DNA of 64,000 nt, taken from positions 186,001 through 250,000 of the forward strand of contig CAVQAW010000007.1 in NCBI GenBank assembly GCA_963710535.1. Reading direction: 5' to 3'. The notes below the pieces were generated by a model. The model saw nothing but the letters and a program-made list of their open reading frames with translations, made no database searches and was not told where the DNA came from. Each line of letters opens with the position of its first letter. Position 1 is the first letter of the stretch. Of the stretch, positions 53,100 to 62,600 are shown piece by piece. This stretch comes from Pelagihabitans sp963710535 (lineage in GTDB: Bacteria; Bacteroidota; Bacteroidia; Flavobacteriales; Flavobacteriaceae). Both the position numbers and the translations under genes were made by a program.

Positions 53100-54731
53100 A
53101 TGGAAGGACTAATGATGCAGTACCCCCTCACCACCAATGTGATCCTCGAATATGGAAACCGCGCCTTCCATTACAAAAGGGTGATCAGTTATATGCCCAA
53201 TGGCAACCGCCATGAATATACTTTTGGCGATCTGTACAAACGTTGTAAAAAACTGGCCAATGTCCTGACCCAAAAACTGGGCCTTGGCAAGGGCGATATG
53301 GTCGGCACCTTTGCCTGGAACCATTACCAACATCTCGAACTCTATTATGCCATTCCCGGCATCGGGGCGATTTGCCATACGATCAATATCCGGCTTTCGT
53401 CCCAACAGACCGAGTTCATCATCAACCATTCCGAAGACAAGGTTATTTTTGTCGATGCCACCCTGGTGAAGCTCCTCGAACCCATCGCTTCTCTTCTGGA
53501 GACCGTGGAACACTATATCATCATCAATGCGGCCGAAGGTTTCACCACCACCCTGCCCAACATACTGCACTATGAAGATTTGATGGCGGGCCAATCCGAA
53601 TCCTATGAATGGCCCAAATTGGAGGAGAACGATGCCTGTGGCATGTGCTATACCAGCGGTACCACCGGCCTTCCCAAAGGGGTGCTCTATTCCCACCGTT
53701 CCACCTTTTTGCATGCAGCGACCATCTTGTCGCCCAATGCGGCGAATATAAGCAGCCAAGACACGATATTGTTGATCGTGCCGCAATTCCACGTGATGGC
53801 CTGGGGCTTTCCCTATATGTGCATCTTGGCGGGCGCCACCATGGTGATGCCCTCTGCGAACCTGCAGCCCGAGGCGATCATCAAAATGCTGACCGATGAA
53901 AAGGTGACCAAGGCCAATGGCGTGCCCACGATCTGGTTGGGCGTATACGAGGCGATGAAGAAAAACCCGCCCAAAGAAAAATTGGCGCTGCAGGAATATT
54001 TGGTGGGCGGATCGGCCCTGCCCCCCAGTTTGATCGAAGCCTTTGAAAAGGATTTTGGCATCAAGGGCGGCCAGGCCTGGGGCATGACCGAAACCTCCCC
54101 ATTGGGCACGGTGAGCCGTTTACAACCCGAACACGAACACCTGAGCGAAAAGGAAAAGCTGAAAATCCGAGCCAAACAGGGCACCGAATTCCCGGGAGTC
54201 GAGATCAGGGTGGTCCAAGAGGATGGCACCGTAGCGCCCAGGGACGGAAAGACCATGGGGGAACTGCAGATCAAAGGGGTGTGGGTGATCAGTTCCTATT
54301 TCAAGACCCACAACAAAGAAAATTTTACCGAAGATGGTTGGTTCAAGACCGGCGACGTAAGCACGATCGACGAAAACGGCTATATGGAGATCACCGACCG
54401 CACCAAAGACCTGATCAAAAGCGGGGGGGAATGGATCTCGAGCGTGGCCCTGGAATCGGCCTTGATGTCGCACCCCAAGATCAGGGAAGCCGCCGTGATC
54501 GCGATTCCAGACGAGAAATGGATGGAACGCCCTTTGGCCACAATCGTTTTATTCGATTCCCAAGATCCGATACCCAACTCGGAACTGATCGATTATCTGA
54601 TGAAAGACTTCGCCAAATACCAGGTGCCGCAAGACTATGTCTTTATCGAGCAGGTGCCCAAGACCAGTGTGGGGAAATTCGATAAAAAGGAATTGAGAAG
54701 GCTGTATGCCGAAGGCAAGTTGGTGTATTGA
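53100..54731 (+). CDS. Fatty-acid (medium/long-chain) acyl-CoA ligase
   Basis: A 543-residue AMP-forming ligase that activates fatty acids to acyl-CoA. It has the AMP-binding P-loop YTSGTTGLPKG (184-194), the A5 region QAWGMTETSPLGTV, the GWFKTGDV motif and the C-terminal lysine region PKTSVGKFDKKELR. It resembles AlkK/medium-chain members. It is membrane-near, feeding beta-oxidation or lipid remodelling. ATG 53100 gives the usual N-terminus (MEGLMMQYPLTTNVILEYGN). It stands as a single gene. Confidence 0.92.
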   Translation: MEGLMMQYPLTTNVILEYGNRAFHYKRVISYMPNGNRHEYTFGDLYKRCKKLANVLTQKLGLGKGDMVGTFAWNHYQHLELYYAIPGIGAICHTINIRLSSQQTEFIINHSEDKVIFVDATLVKLLEPIASLLETVEHYIIINAAEGFTTTLPNILHYEDLMAGQSESYEWPKLEENDACGMCYTSGTTGLPKGVLYSHRSTFLHAATILSPNAANISSQDTILLIVPQFHVMAWGFPYMCILAGATMVMPSANLQPEAIIKMLTDEKVTKANGVPTIWLGVYEAMKKNPPKEKLALQEYLVGGSALPPSLIEAFEKDFGIKGGQAWGMTETSPLGTVSRLQPEHEHLSEKEKLKIRAKQGTEFPGVEIRVVQEDGTVAPRDGKTMGELQIKGVWVISSYFKTHNKENFTEDGWFKTGDVSTIDENGYMEITDRTKDLIKSGGEWISSVALESALMSHPKIREAAVIAIPDEKWMERPLATIVLFDSQDPIPNSELIDYLMKDFAKYQVPQDYVFIEQVPKTSVGKFDKKELRRLYAEGKLVY

Positions 54732-54758
54732 TCTTTGGATTCCGTTCGATCGTACACC

Positions 54759-55049
54759 TTACGCTTTCGATGCGATCGGGGCGAGATATTTTTGATCGAT
54801 ATAAAAGGTACCGAAGGGCAGGAGAGAAGCGGTGAACAGCACCAGCATCCTTTTGAACCCCCATTTTTTCCGGACGCAAAAAACGATCGCCAGAAGCGCA
54901 TAGGCGATGAAAAGGAAGCCATGCGCATACCCGATATAAATATTCGGTCTTGGCAGGTCGGCCAGATATTTTAAGGGCATGCTTACCGCAAAGAGGGCCA
55001 GATAAGAAATACCTTCAAGTATGGCACTGGCCCTGACAAGGTTCAACAT
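54759..55049 (-). CDS. DUF3817 small membrane protein
   Basis: A 96-residue membrane protein with three helices. The opening LVRASAILEGISYLALFAVSMPLKY and the GYAHGFLFIAYA stretch define DUF3817. Its role is unknown; it occurs as a small stand-alone membrane protein in many bacteria. It converges with the ligase gene and is 78 bp before the lpdA stop on the minus strand. Confidence 0.85.
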   Translation of the reverse strand: MLNLVRASAILEGISYLALFAVSMPLKYLADLPRPNIYIGYAHGFLFIAYALLAIVFCVRKKWGFKRMLVLFTASLLPFGTFYIDQKYLAPIASKA

Positions 55050-55126
55050 AATTATGGTTTTGCACCACCGGAAAAGGTCACGGTCGTGCCATTTTTAAAG
55101 TGCAACATGCTACTTTGCGATATTGC

Positions 55127-56519
55127 CTAAAGGTGGATCACTTCCCCATAGGCATCGGCAACGGCCTCCATCACCGCTTCGCTCATCGTCGGGTGCGGGT
55201 GCACCGCTTTCAATACCTCATGCCCTGTGGTTTCCAATTTACGGGCCAGAACGGCCTCCGCGATCATATCGGTCACCCCGACGCCGATCATATGGCATCC
55301 CAGCCACTCGCCGTATTTGGCATCGAAGATCACTTTCACGAAACCGTCCGGTGTTCCTGCGGCTTTGGCCTTGCCACTGGCCGAAAAGGGAAATTTGCCC
55401 ACTTTGAGCTCATAGCCTTTTTCAAGGGCCTGTTTTTCGGTAAGTCCCACCGAAGCCACTTCCGGCATACAATAGGTGCAACCGGGGATGTTGCCGTAAT
55501 CGAGGGGTTCTACGTGCATGCCCGCAAGCTTTTCCACACAGAGTATCCCTTCGGCCGAGGCCACGTGTGCCAGGGCTTGTCCCGGAGTCACATCGCCAAT
55601 GGCATAGTATCCGGGAATGTTGGTGGCATAGTAGTCGTTGACCAAAATTTTGTCACGGTCGGTGGCGATGCCCACTTCCTCCAGGCCGATATTCTCAATA
55701 TTCGATTTAATGCCCACGGCAGAAAGCACCACATCGGCTTCGATCACTTCCTCTCCCTTGCTGGTTTTTACGGTTACCTTCACGCCTGCTCCCGAAGTAT
55801 CGACCTTTGTCACTTCCGAGGAGGTCATGATCTTGATGCCCGATTTCTTGAAACTGCGTTCCAATTGCTTCGACACGTCCTCGTCTTCCACGGGAACGAT
55901 ATTGGGCAGGAACTCCACCACGGTCACCTCGGTGCCCATGGCATTATAGAAATAGGCGAACTCGATGCCAATGGCACCGCTGCCCACCACGACCAGTCTT
56001 TTGGGCTGGGTCTCCAAGGTCATCGCCTTGCGGTACCCGATTATTTTTTTGCCGTCTTGGGGCAGACTCGGCAGCTCACGGCTCCTGGCCCCTGTGGCGA
56101 TGATGATATTGTCGGCACTGTATTCGGTTTCCTTTCCATCATCCCCTTTTACCGAAACTTTTTTGCCCGGTTTTAAGGTGCCATAACCATGGATGACCTC
56201 AATTTTGTTCTTTTTCATCAAAAACTGCACCCCTTTGCTCATGCCATCGGCAACATCACGGCTGCGTTTTACCACGGCATCGAAGTCTTTTTCGACCCCC
56301 TCGGCCTTCAGGCCGTAATCACCGGCATGTTTCAGGTATTCGAAGACCTGGGCAGATTTCAGCAACGCCTTGGTAGGGAATACAGCCCCAGTTCAGGCAA
56401 ACGCCCCCAAGACTTTCCTTTTCCACAATGGCGGTCTTGAAGCCCAATTGGGAAGCCCTGATGGCCGTAACATAGCCGCCCGGCCCACTGCCTAAAACAA
56501 TAATATCGAAATTGCCCAT
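55127..56519 (-). pseudogene. lpdA: Dihydrolipoyl dehydrogenase, interrupted by one +1 frameshift
   Basis: The E3 subunit of pyruvate and 2-oxoglutarate dehydrogenase complexes, an FAD enzyme. The first part (from 56519) has the FAD motif VLGSGPGGYVTAIRAS and the redox disulphide CLNWGC. The remainder (from about 56375) includes the NAD motif VVVGSGAIGIEFAY and the C-terminal His-Glu active-site segment HPHPTMSE. The two parts are in different frames. Reading one G fewer in the GGG at 56376-56378 joins CLNWGCIP to TKALLKSAQ and gives 463 residues, the normal length. As everything else is intact and the gene is usually essential, a sequence error is more likely than a real loss; otherwise a second copy would be needed. 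Confidence 0.9.
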
Positions 56520-56678
56520 ATCTTAAAATTTAGAGGATTCGATCCCGATGTGAATCGGGAAAGGTGCAAAAATACATAAATCAAATTCCAAAACCCAAAT
56601 TCCAAATCGGAATCATGACCGTTTCAAAAAAAGCCTTTGCCATGGCCGTTGAAGGGGTCCGACACGAGGGAAATCGGT

Positions 56679-57737
56679 TTAGCTTTTCTGTTCTTTGTTG
56701 AAGTAGATCAAATAGTAGTACATCTGTCGCTCCTCGTCCCAGCCTTTCTCCACGAATTTCTGCGCCGAATCGGGGTTGATGAAATCGAGCTTGATCTGGA
56801 TGTTCGTATCGAGGTTGATCACGTTCTTGATTTTCCTACGGGCATCGGAAACCGCTTTGTTGGCGATGTCGAAATTGGAGACGTCCTCGATGCTGTACTT
56901 GGGGCCTTTCTCTACCTTGTAGTGCTTGAATTCGGGGATCAGTTCCGGGTTTTCCATCACCTCGTTCAAAAAATTCGACTCCTCGAACGCATCGTTTTTG
57001 GCAAAATGGTTCACGGCCCGGTTCATAAAAAGTACCTCTTGTTGCTTGTCTTCGGCCGGGAGCACCACATCCTTGGCAAAATTCTGGCAGAATTTCAGGT
57101 AGTTCTTGGTATAGAAATTTTCATCGGCCAGGGCATTGACCCCCAAAAATTGCTCGAGCCAGTACTTGGTATCGTAGCGGTTACTGTCTACCGACAGTAC
57201 TTTATAGCCCTCTTCCCTGTTCACGTTGAAGATAAGGCAGCCCTTATCGAGGCGGTTGACGTTGATGCCCTGTTGAATGACGATATCGAGGTTTCCCCCT
57301 TTTTCTTGGAATTGAAGGAAGTCGTGTTTCAGTTCGCTTTTAAAGATTCCGATCGCATCGACCTTTACGTTGTCGAGCATCAGATGGCTCAAATAGGCCA
57401 CGTACAGTTCCCCGCTTTTGATATGCGGGTGGTTCGATTGTTCGAACAAATGGGTGGCGATCTGTTTTGAGTTTTGGTGCAGGCGCGAGGGATCTTCAAA
57501 AACCTCGGAAACGATCTTATGGAGCGCATTGAAGGTCACATCCACTTCATCGGTGAACTTGAAATAGCTTTCCTCTTTTTCCCGAAAGGGCTTAAAAAAG
57601 TATTCCTTCAAAAGGCCGGTGGTCTCGTCGTTGAGGGCAAAAGGAGCCTCCGACAGAAAAACACTTTCCCCTTTGTTTTTATTGCCGACACGATGCAGGG
57701 ATAGACTTTCAATTTGGGCTGGATACAGATTGATCAT
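56679..57737 (-). CDS. Nucleoid-associated protein (NdpA/YejK type)
   Basis: A 352-residue protein of the nucleoid-associated NA37/YejK family. It has the characteristic HRVGNKNKGE, AYLSHLMLDNVKVDAIGIFKSE and NVNREEGYKVLSVDSNRYDTKYW segments, and a C-terminal FIxP and KGWDEERQMYYYLIYF region. Such proteins bind nucleoid DNA; the exact role is unclear. It is transcribed alone. Confidence 0.9.
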   Translation of the reverse strand: MINLYPAQIESLSLHRVGNKNKGESVFLSEAPFALNDETTGLLKEYFFKPFREKEESYFKFTDEVDVTFNALHKIVSEVFEDPSRLHQNSKQIATHLFEQSNHPHIKSGELYVAYLSHLMLDNVKVDAIGIFKSELKHDFLQFQEKGGNLDIVIQQGINVNRLDKGCLIFNVNREEGYKVLSVDSNRYDTKYWLEQFLGVNALADENFYTKNYLKFCQNFAKDVVLPAEDKQQEVLFMNRAVNHFAKNDAFEESNFLNEVMENPELIPEFKHYKVEKGPKYSIEDVSNFDIANKAVSDARRKIKNVINLDTNIQIKLDFINPDSAQKFVEKGWDEERQMYYYLIYFNKEQKS

Positions 57738-57883
57738 GTTATTTTTTGGGGTTATTCCTGAAATACAGGAGGGTGTTATTCGTGATTTTTAGGTTTTAAA
57801 GATGGGCTTATGCCTTGGCTATGCTGCCATGTTGGCAATTTCACCGATGCGATGATAGGGAATGGTCAGGGTTTGGACCCGTA

Positions 57884-58378
57884 TCAGTTCCAGTTTTCGT
57901 CAAAGTCCATATCGTCATAATTGTCCAAGGTATCATCAAAATCGAAAGCGGGATCGGCCTCAAACTTCTTTTCGGGCGGGGCCTCAGGTATTTCCCCGAA
58001 ACTGAAAAGCACATTGGGATATGCCTTACCGATTTCAACTTCGACCACATCGGCCAGTTCCACGAAAAAGGTCCACATGCTCAAAAAATCATAGACATAA
58101 ATCAGCTTTGGGGTTTCGGGCCCCAGGATATCCTCCAAAATGGTCTCCTGCATCAGGCGAACGGAGCCCGGGGTTTCGCCCATGTCGAACAGCGCGATTT
58201 CCTCGTCTTGGTTCCAATTCTCATCACAGGTGTAAAAGGAGGCCATCTCATTGCCCAAAAAGCCAAAGGCCTGTGTAATGGTGTTGTGGAGCTCTTCCAA
58301 AGAATCGTGTGCGGCAATTTCGATATCCCTGAAGATATCTTCCTCCGCATCCAGAATTATCCTGATTTTATAGATCAT
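57884..58378 (-). CDS. Plasmid pRiA4b ORF-3 / TnpR-like family protein
   Basis: A 164-residue cytoplasmic protein of the pRiA4b ORF-3-like family, named for a plasmid and sometimes labelled as an IS1096 passenger protein. It has the opening MIYKIRIILDAEEDIFRDIEI and the pattern LHNTITQAFGFLGNEMASFY, and an acidic C-terminal tail. Its function is unknown. Nothing around it suggests a mobile element, so the TnpR part of the family name should not be taken as evidence for one. Confidence 0.85.
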   Translation of the reverse strand: MIYKIRIILDAEEDIFRDIEIAAHDSLEELHNTITQAFGFLGNEMASFYTCDENWNQDEEIALFDMGETPGSVRLMQETILEDILGPETPKLIYVYDFLSMWTFFVELADVVEVEIGKAYPNVLFSFGEIPEAPPEKKFEADPAFDFDDTLDNYDDMDFDENWN

Positions 58379-58404
58379 CGGCCAAAATTACTCGGAGGGC
58401 AAAG

Positions 58405-59439
58405 TTACAAAGTTTTAGGACTTTTCTTTGCATTTAGGGCCTCCAAAACCAAATAAAACTGCGTGCCGAACAACAGCGAAGCCAGGATGAGATGTATCGG
58501 CTGGGTGGTGAACGGAAAATCGAGATAATACATCATGATGCCCGTGAGCACTTCCAAGCCTAGGAGGCCCAACACCCAGTTGATCTTGCCAAAACCCAGC
58601 TTCCTTTTAAAGATCCTGTATCCCAAATATCCGTTCAAGAGCAGCACCAGCACCGAAAACGATCGGTGCACATAGAACGGCCAGGTTGGCGCTTGCAACC
58701 ACAGGTTTTTGGCTGTTTCCCCAACCAGATCGATCTGCACGTCGACGAACTGCCGTACCTGGGTGCCCAATATGATCTGCACCAAGGTGGCCCCCAAGGC
58801 CAGGAAAAGCAATTTCACGACCATGTTGTCATGTATTGGCGCCATTGCCCTGTCGCGTGTTCGATGGAGGAGATACAACAGCATGGCCACAATAATGAGG
58901 GCCATGACCATATGTACCGTGATCTTCACGGGTTCCAAGACCGAATATACCACGGTTGCGCCAAGCCAGGCCTGAAAGCCCATGGCAAAGACGACCAAAA
59001 TAGAGAGGAAGGTCAGTATTTTTTCTGTTTTCCAGTACCGGAAAGACAGGATGGCCAGCACCAAGGTGGCCAAGCCGGCCAGGGCACCCAAAAGCCGGTT
59101 GATGAATTCGATCCAGGTATGCCATGGATTGAAAATGGCATAATCGTGTTTGGTATAGGGTTCCCAATCCTGGGCATCAAAACGATCGGTAGTCCTAAAA
59201 TCTTCTTTGGCCACCTGCAGCGATTCGTCCTTGATGATCACTTGTCCTTTTTGGTATTCCCTGTTCGCCGTCCATTGCAGTTCGGAGGCTTCGGTAGGGG
59301 GGATGTAATACCCAAAACACTTGGGCCAGTCGGGGCAACCCATGCCGCTCCCGGTCATCCTAACAACTGCTCCGGCGGCAATCACCAAATACACTAAGAT
59401 CAGGGAGATTTTCGCGGCTTTGCGAAAGGTTTTTTGCAT
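58405..59439 (-). CDS. ctaA: Haem A synthase, COX15/CtaA family
   Basis: A 344-residue inner-membrane enzyme that converts haem O to haem A for cytochrome oxidase. It has eight predicted helices in two halves. The opening GAVVRMTGSGMGCPDWPKCFG carries the Cys pair. Haem-ligating His residues are in PWHTWIEFINR, VKITVHMVMALI, WPFYVHRSFSVLV and TQPIHLILASL. It has an unusually long loop after the first helix (about 45-100), as in Bacteroidota members. It is located upstream of the ORF-3-like gene with a 26-bp gap and may be cotranscribed with it. Confidence 0.9.
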   Translation of the reverse strand: MQKTFRKAAKISLILVYLVIAAGAVVRMTGSGMGCPDWPKCFGYYIPPTEASELQWTANREYQKGQVIIKDESLQVAKEDFRTTDRFDAQDWEPYTKHDYAIFNPWHTWIEFINRLLGALAGLATLVLAILSFRYWKTEKILTFLSILVVFAMGFQAWLGATVVYSVLEPVKITVHMVMALIIVAMLLYLLHRTRDRAMAPIHDNMVVKLLFLALGATLVQIILGTQVRQFVDVQIDLVGETAKNLWLQAPTWPFYVHRSFSVLVLLLNGYLGYRIFKRKLGFGKINWVLGLLGLEVLTGIMMYYLDFPFTTQPIHLILASLLFGTQFYLVLEALNAKKSPKTL

Positions 59440-59530
59440 GATTTACGCTTAATAGAGTGCAAAATTACCACATCTTTTACACAAAAGGACTCCTATTTTG
59501 GAAAAAACGGATCGAATTTCCCGGCCTTGT

Positions 59531-60948
59531 TCACAGGCCCATGGCTTTGCCCTTTTTCAGCATGAAATCCCGTGCCGCATCATGTTCGTTCGGAATTTCA
59601 CCTTCCAAAATGGCCTCCTTGATCGCTTCCTTGATGATACCGATCTCTTTGGAAGGTTTAAGGTTGAAGGTCTCCATGATCTCCTCTCCCGTGACCGGGG
59701 GCTGAAAATTACGGATGTGGTCCCGTTCTTCCACCTCCACGATCTTTTGGCGTACCAACTTGAAGTTGTTTTTGTACTTGCGCTGCTTGGCGGGATTTTT
59801 GGTGGTGATATCGGCCTCGCACAAGTGTCATCAGATCCTCTACATGCTCCCCGGCATCGAAGACCAGACGGCGTACCGCCGAATCGGTGACATATTCTTC
59901 GGAAAGTACGATGGGCCTGGAGCTCATCATCACCATCTTTTGCACAAACTTCATCTTGTCGTTCAAGGGCATGTGCAGGCGCTTGAACAATTTATAGACC
60001 ATTTTGGAGCCGACAAATTCGTGGCCATGAAAGGTCCACCCAATTTTTTTATGGAACCTTTTGGTGGGGGCCTTTCCGATATCGTGCAGTAGGGCCGCCC
60101 AACGCAACCATACATCATCGGTGGTTTCGGCGATATTGTCGACCACTTCGAGCGTATGCCAAAAATTATCCTTATGCCGTTGGCCCTCGATCTCCTCAAT
60201 GCCCTCCAAGGCGATCAGTTCGGGCAAGATATAGGGCAAGAGTCCGGTTTTGTGCAACAGCCCAAAACCGATGGAGGGTTTGGGGCAGGCCAATATTTTA
60301 TGGAGTTCCTCGACAATGCGTTCCCCGGAGATGATCTTGATGCGTTCTTTGTGTTCGGTGATCGCTTGAAGCGATTTCAGCTGTATCTCAAAACCGAGTT
60401 GGGTGGCAAACCGAATGGCCCGCAACATGCGCAGCGGATCGTCGGAAAAGGTGATGCCCGGTTCCAAGGGGGTTCGGATCAGTTTGCGTTCCAGATCGCC
60501 CAAACCATCGAAGGGATCTAACAAGCGTTCCATAATCTTCGGCATTCAGGGAAATGGCCAAGGCGTTTATCGTGAAATCCCTTCTTTTTTGGTCCTCTTC
60601 CAAACTGCCGTCCTCCACCACGGGTTTTCTGCTATCACGGTCGTAGCTCTCTTTGCGGGCCCCGACGAACTCCAGTTCCAGATCGCCCTGTTTGATCATG
60701 GCGGTGCCGAAGTTTTTAAAAACGGTGACCTTGGGATTCCCCGGCAATGTAGCGGCTACTTTCCGGGCAAGGGCGATGCCACTGCCCACCACTACAATAT
60801 CGATATCCTTAGGGATGCCCCTTTGCAAAAGGTAATCACGGACATAGCCACCGATAACATAGGTGCTCGACCCAAGTGCCTTGGCGGCATCGTGGATGAT
60901 CGAAAAGATCGGATCTTGTATGGCTTTTTGGTAATTGCTTCGTTCCAT
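59531..60948 (-). pseudogene. CCA tRNA nucleotidyltransferase / poly(A) polymerase family, two frameshifts
   Basis: The class II nucleotidyltransferase fold protein that adds or repairs CCA at tRNA 3' ends. The first frame (from 60948) gives the nucleotidyltransferase start with VIGGYVRDYLL and the DxD of PKDIDIVVVG, plus FTINALAISLN. A second frame (to about 59824) holds the SDDPLRMLRAIRFA segment and the HD motif LLHDIGKAPT. A third (59531-59824) gives the C-terminus ITTKNPAKQRKYKNN. Dropping one A from the doublet at 60520-60521 and one from that at 59823-59824 restores a single reading frame through both joints (AEDYGTLVDPFDG and LMTLCEADITTK). With both corrections the protein is complete. 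Confidence 0.88.
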
Positions 60949-61010
60949 GATATGGGCTTCATTCCCGATGTTTTCGTCATCGGAAGAGTTTTTATGACAC
61001 GAATTATTGC

Positions 61011-61616
61011 TTATTCGCGTATCACTTTTACCGAACCGTCATTCCCCAGTTTTAGAATGGAGGAGGGCGGGCCGTTGGTTTTGTCTCGGTGCAAATTTAC
61101 CACATAGTCGACACCTTTTAAAACGGCATCGCCGATTTCTGAAAACCGTCCCGGCGAAGGTTCGCCCGAAAGGTTCGCGGAGGTCGAAACGATGGGTCTT
61201 TTGAACTTGTTGATCAGATATTGGCAAAATTTGTCGGAAGCCACACGAATGGCCAGGGTATTATCGCTAGCGATCAGGTTTTTGGCCACCCCTTTGGGCT
61301 GGTCATAAATAATGGTGGTCGGCTTGGTGGTGAGATCAATGATGTCGTAGGCCACCTCGGGAACCTGTTGCACATGCCTTTCGAGCATGGGTACATTGGC
61401 GACCAAGCAGATCAGGGCTTTGCTGTCCGCTCTTTTCTTAAGGGCATAGACTCTGCTTACGGCCGCTTCATTGGTGGCATCGCAGCCGATGCCCCAAACC
61501 GTATCGGTGGGGTAGAGGATAAGGCCTCCCTTTTGAAGTACCTCAATGGCGTTGTTGATTTCTGTCGTCAAAGGTTTAGAATGGCTTACATCGATTTTTC
61601 GGAAGCAAAAATACAT
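61011..61616 (-). CDS. L-threonylcarbamoyladenylate synthase (TsaC/Sua5 family)
   Basis: About 200 residues. It makes threonylcarbamoyl-AMP for the t6A37 modification of tRNA. The core has LILYPTDTVWGIGCDATN (about 32-49), RVYALKKRADSKAL (ATP and threonine binding) and RPIVSTSANLSGEPS (about 141-155). The ATG at 61616 lies inside a promoter-like TATTTTTG, so the true start may be TTG 61568 (residues MTTEINNAIEVL), which matches the usual N-terminus of the family. The gene is intact although its neighbours on both sides carry indels. Confidence 0.88.
   Translation of the reverse strand: MYFCFRKIDVSHSKPLTTEINNAIEVLQKGGLILYPTDTVWGIGCDATNEAAVSRVYALKKRADSKALICLVANVPMLERHVQQVPEVAYDIIDLTTKPTTIIYDQPKGVAKNLIASDNTLAIRVASDKFCQYLINKFKRPIVSTSANLSGEPSPGRFSEIGDAVLKGVDYVVNLHRDKTNGPPSSILKLGNDGSVKVIRE
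61606..61613 (-). promoter_or_regulatory. Promoter-like -7 element within the annotated 5' end of tsaC
   Basis: TATTTTTG on the minus strand is an exact TAnnTTTG match, 38 bp upstream of the alternative TTG start at 61568. It supports the shorter start of the tsaC-like gene. No well-placed -33 TTG was seen. Confidence 0.35.
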
Positions 61617-61639
61617 TTTCTTGGGTTTGCTGCCATGGG

Positions 61640-62598
61640 TCAGTCTTCAATAACCTGCCTTTGTTTCAATGATTTTCCGAGCGGGAGCCCGATCAGGATG
61701 CGATGGAAAAGTTTCCAATATTTGGGTTTAAAGAGCGAAACCAGGCCGTAGCGCAGGATGAAAAATAAGCGTAACAGTTGGTACTGCACATAGCCGTTGT
61801 TTTTACGGATGACATAGAACATCGAGGTTTTCAGCTCTATTTTGGTATCGATGGGCATGCCCGCCCGATCTATGCTCTTTCCCTGATAATGCAGGTATTT
61901 TGCCGCTGGCAGGAAATATGTTTTTCGCTTCAGGCGGCGGAGCCGGCAACAGATATCGCTTTCTTCGAAATACAGGAAAAGGTTGGTATCGAAACCCCCA
62001 ACGGCTTTGAAATCGGAGGCCCGGAAAAACATGAAACTCCCGTTCACATAGTCAACTTCCAGGGGGTCGGTATATATTTTTCGCCTTTTGGGCTTCGATT
62101 TTGGATGGAGGAATTCGATCGCGGCCTTGCCGAAAACCTCGCGACCGAAGGAGGTAAAATGATCGAAACTCACCCCGGTTTTTCGTTTTGGTCATAAATT
62201 TGGGCTCCGCAAACGGCGGCATCGGCGGTCTTACCATGAAATCGTGGCAGATCGAAACCGCGTCGTTGATCAGGAGGGTATCGTTGTTGAGAAAAAGATA
62301 ATGATCGGCATTGGCATATTGTACCCCCATCATGTTCCCGCCCCCGAAACCCGTATTGATCTTGCTCCGATAAAGCTTTACCCTGGGGTCTTTTCAAACC
62401 CATCAGGAGATTTTGCAAGGCATCAAAATCATCCCGATTTGAAGCATTATCGATAATGATGATTTCGTAGGCCAGTGCCTTGGAAGTCTTCGACAAAATA
62501 TTTTCAACGCATTTGACCGTATCCTCGGAGCCATTGTAGTTGATGAGGATGATGGCTACCTGAACCTTGTTTATGGTCGTACTCTCTGGTTTTTCCAT
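61640..62598 (-). pseudogene. Family 2 glycosyltransferase, three single-base frameshifts
   Basis: A roughly 320-residue GT-A glycosyltransferase. The N-terminal part (from ATG 62598) has QVAIILINYNGSEDTV and IIIIDNASNRDD. A middle frame has TGFGGGNMMGVQYA and FLNNDTLLIND, giving the DxD-type NND metal site. The last part has SFDHFTSF and a region closing with PLGKSLKQRQVIED. Removing one G from the GGGG at 62385-62388, adding one T to the TT at 62231-62232 and one C to the CCCC at 62173-62176 makes one uninterrupted protein. Its start is 2 bp after the GT9 stop, so the two are cotranscribed. Role: transfer of a sugar onto a surface polysaccharide. Confidence 0.85.
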
Positions 62599-62600
62599 CC

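Noticed and set aside
55100..56176. Long plus-strand frame opposite lpdA (358 codons)
   Set aside because: Antisense shadow of a well-conserved gene; composition rich in His, Phe and Gly is not protein-like and no domain is seen.
57884..58378. Evidence for a transposon from the TnpR-like family name
   Set aside because: No terminal repeats, transposase or target-site duplication nearby; the name is historical.
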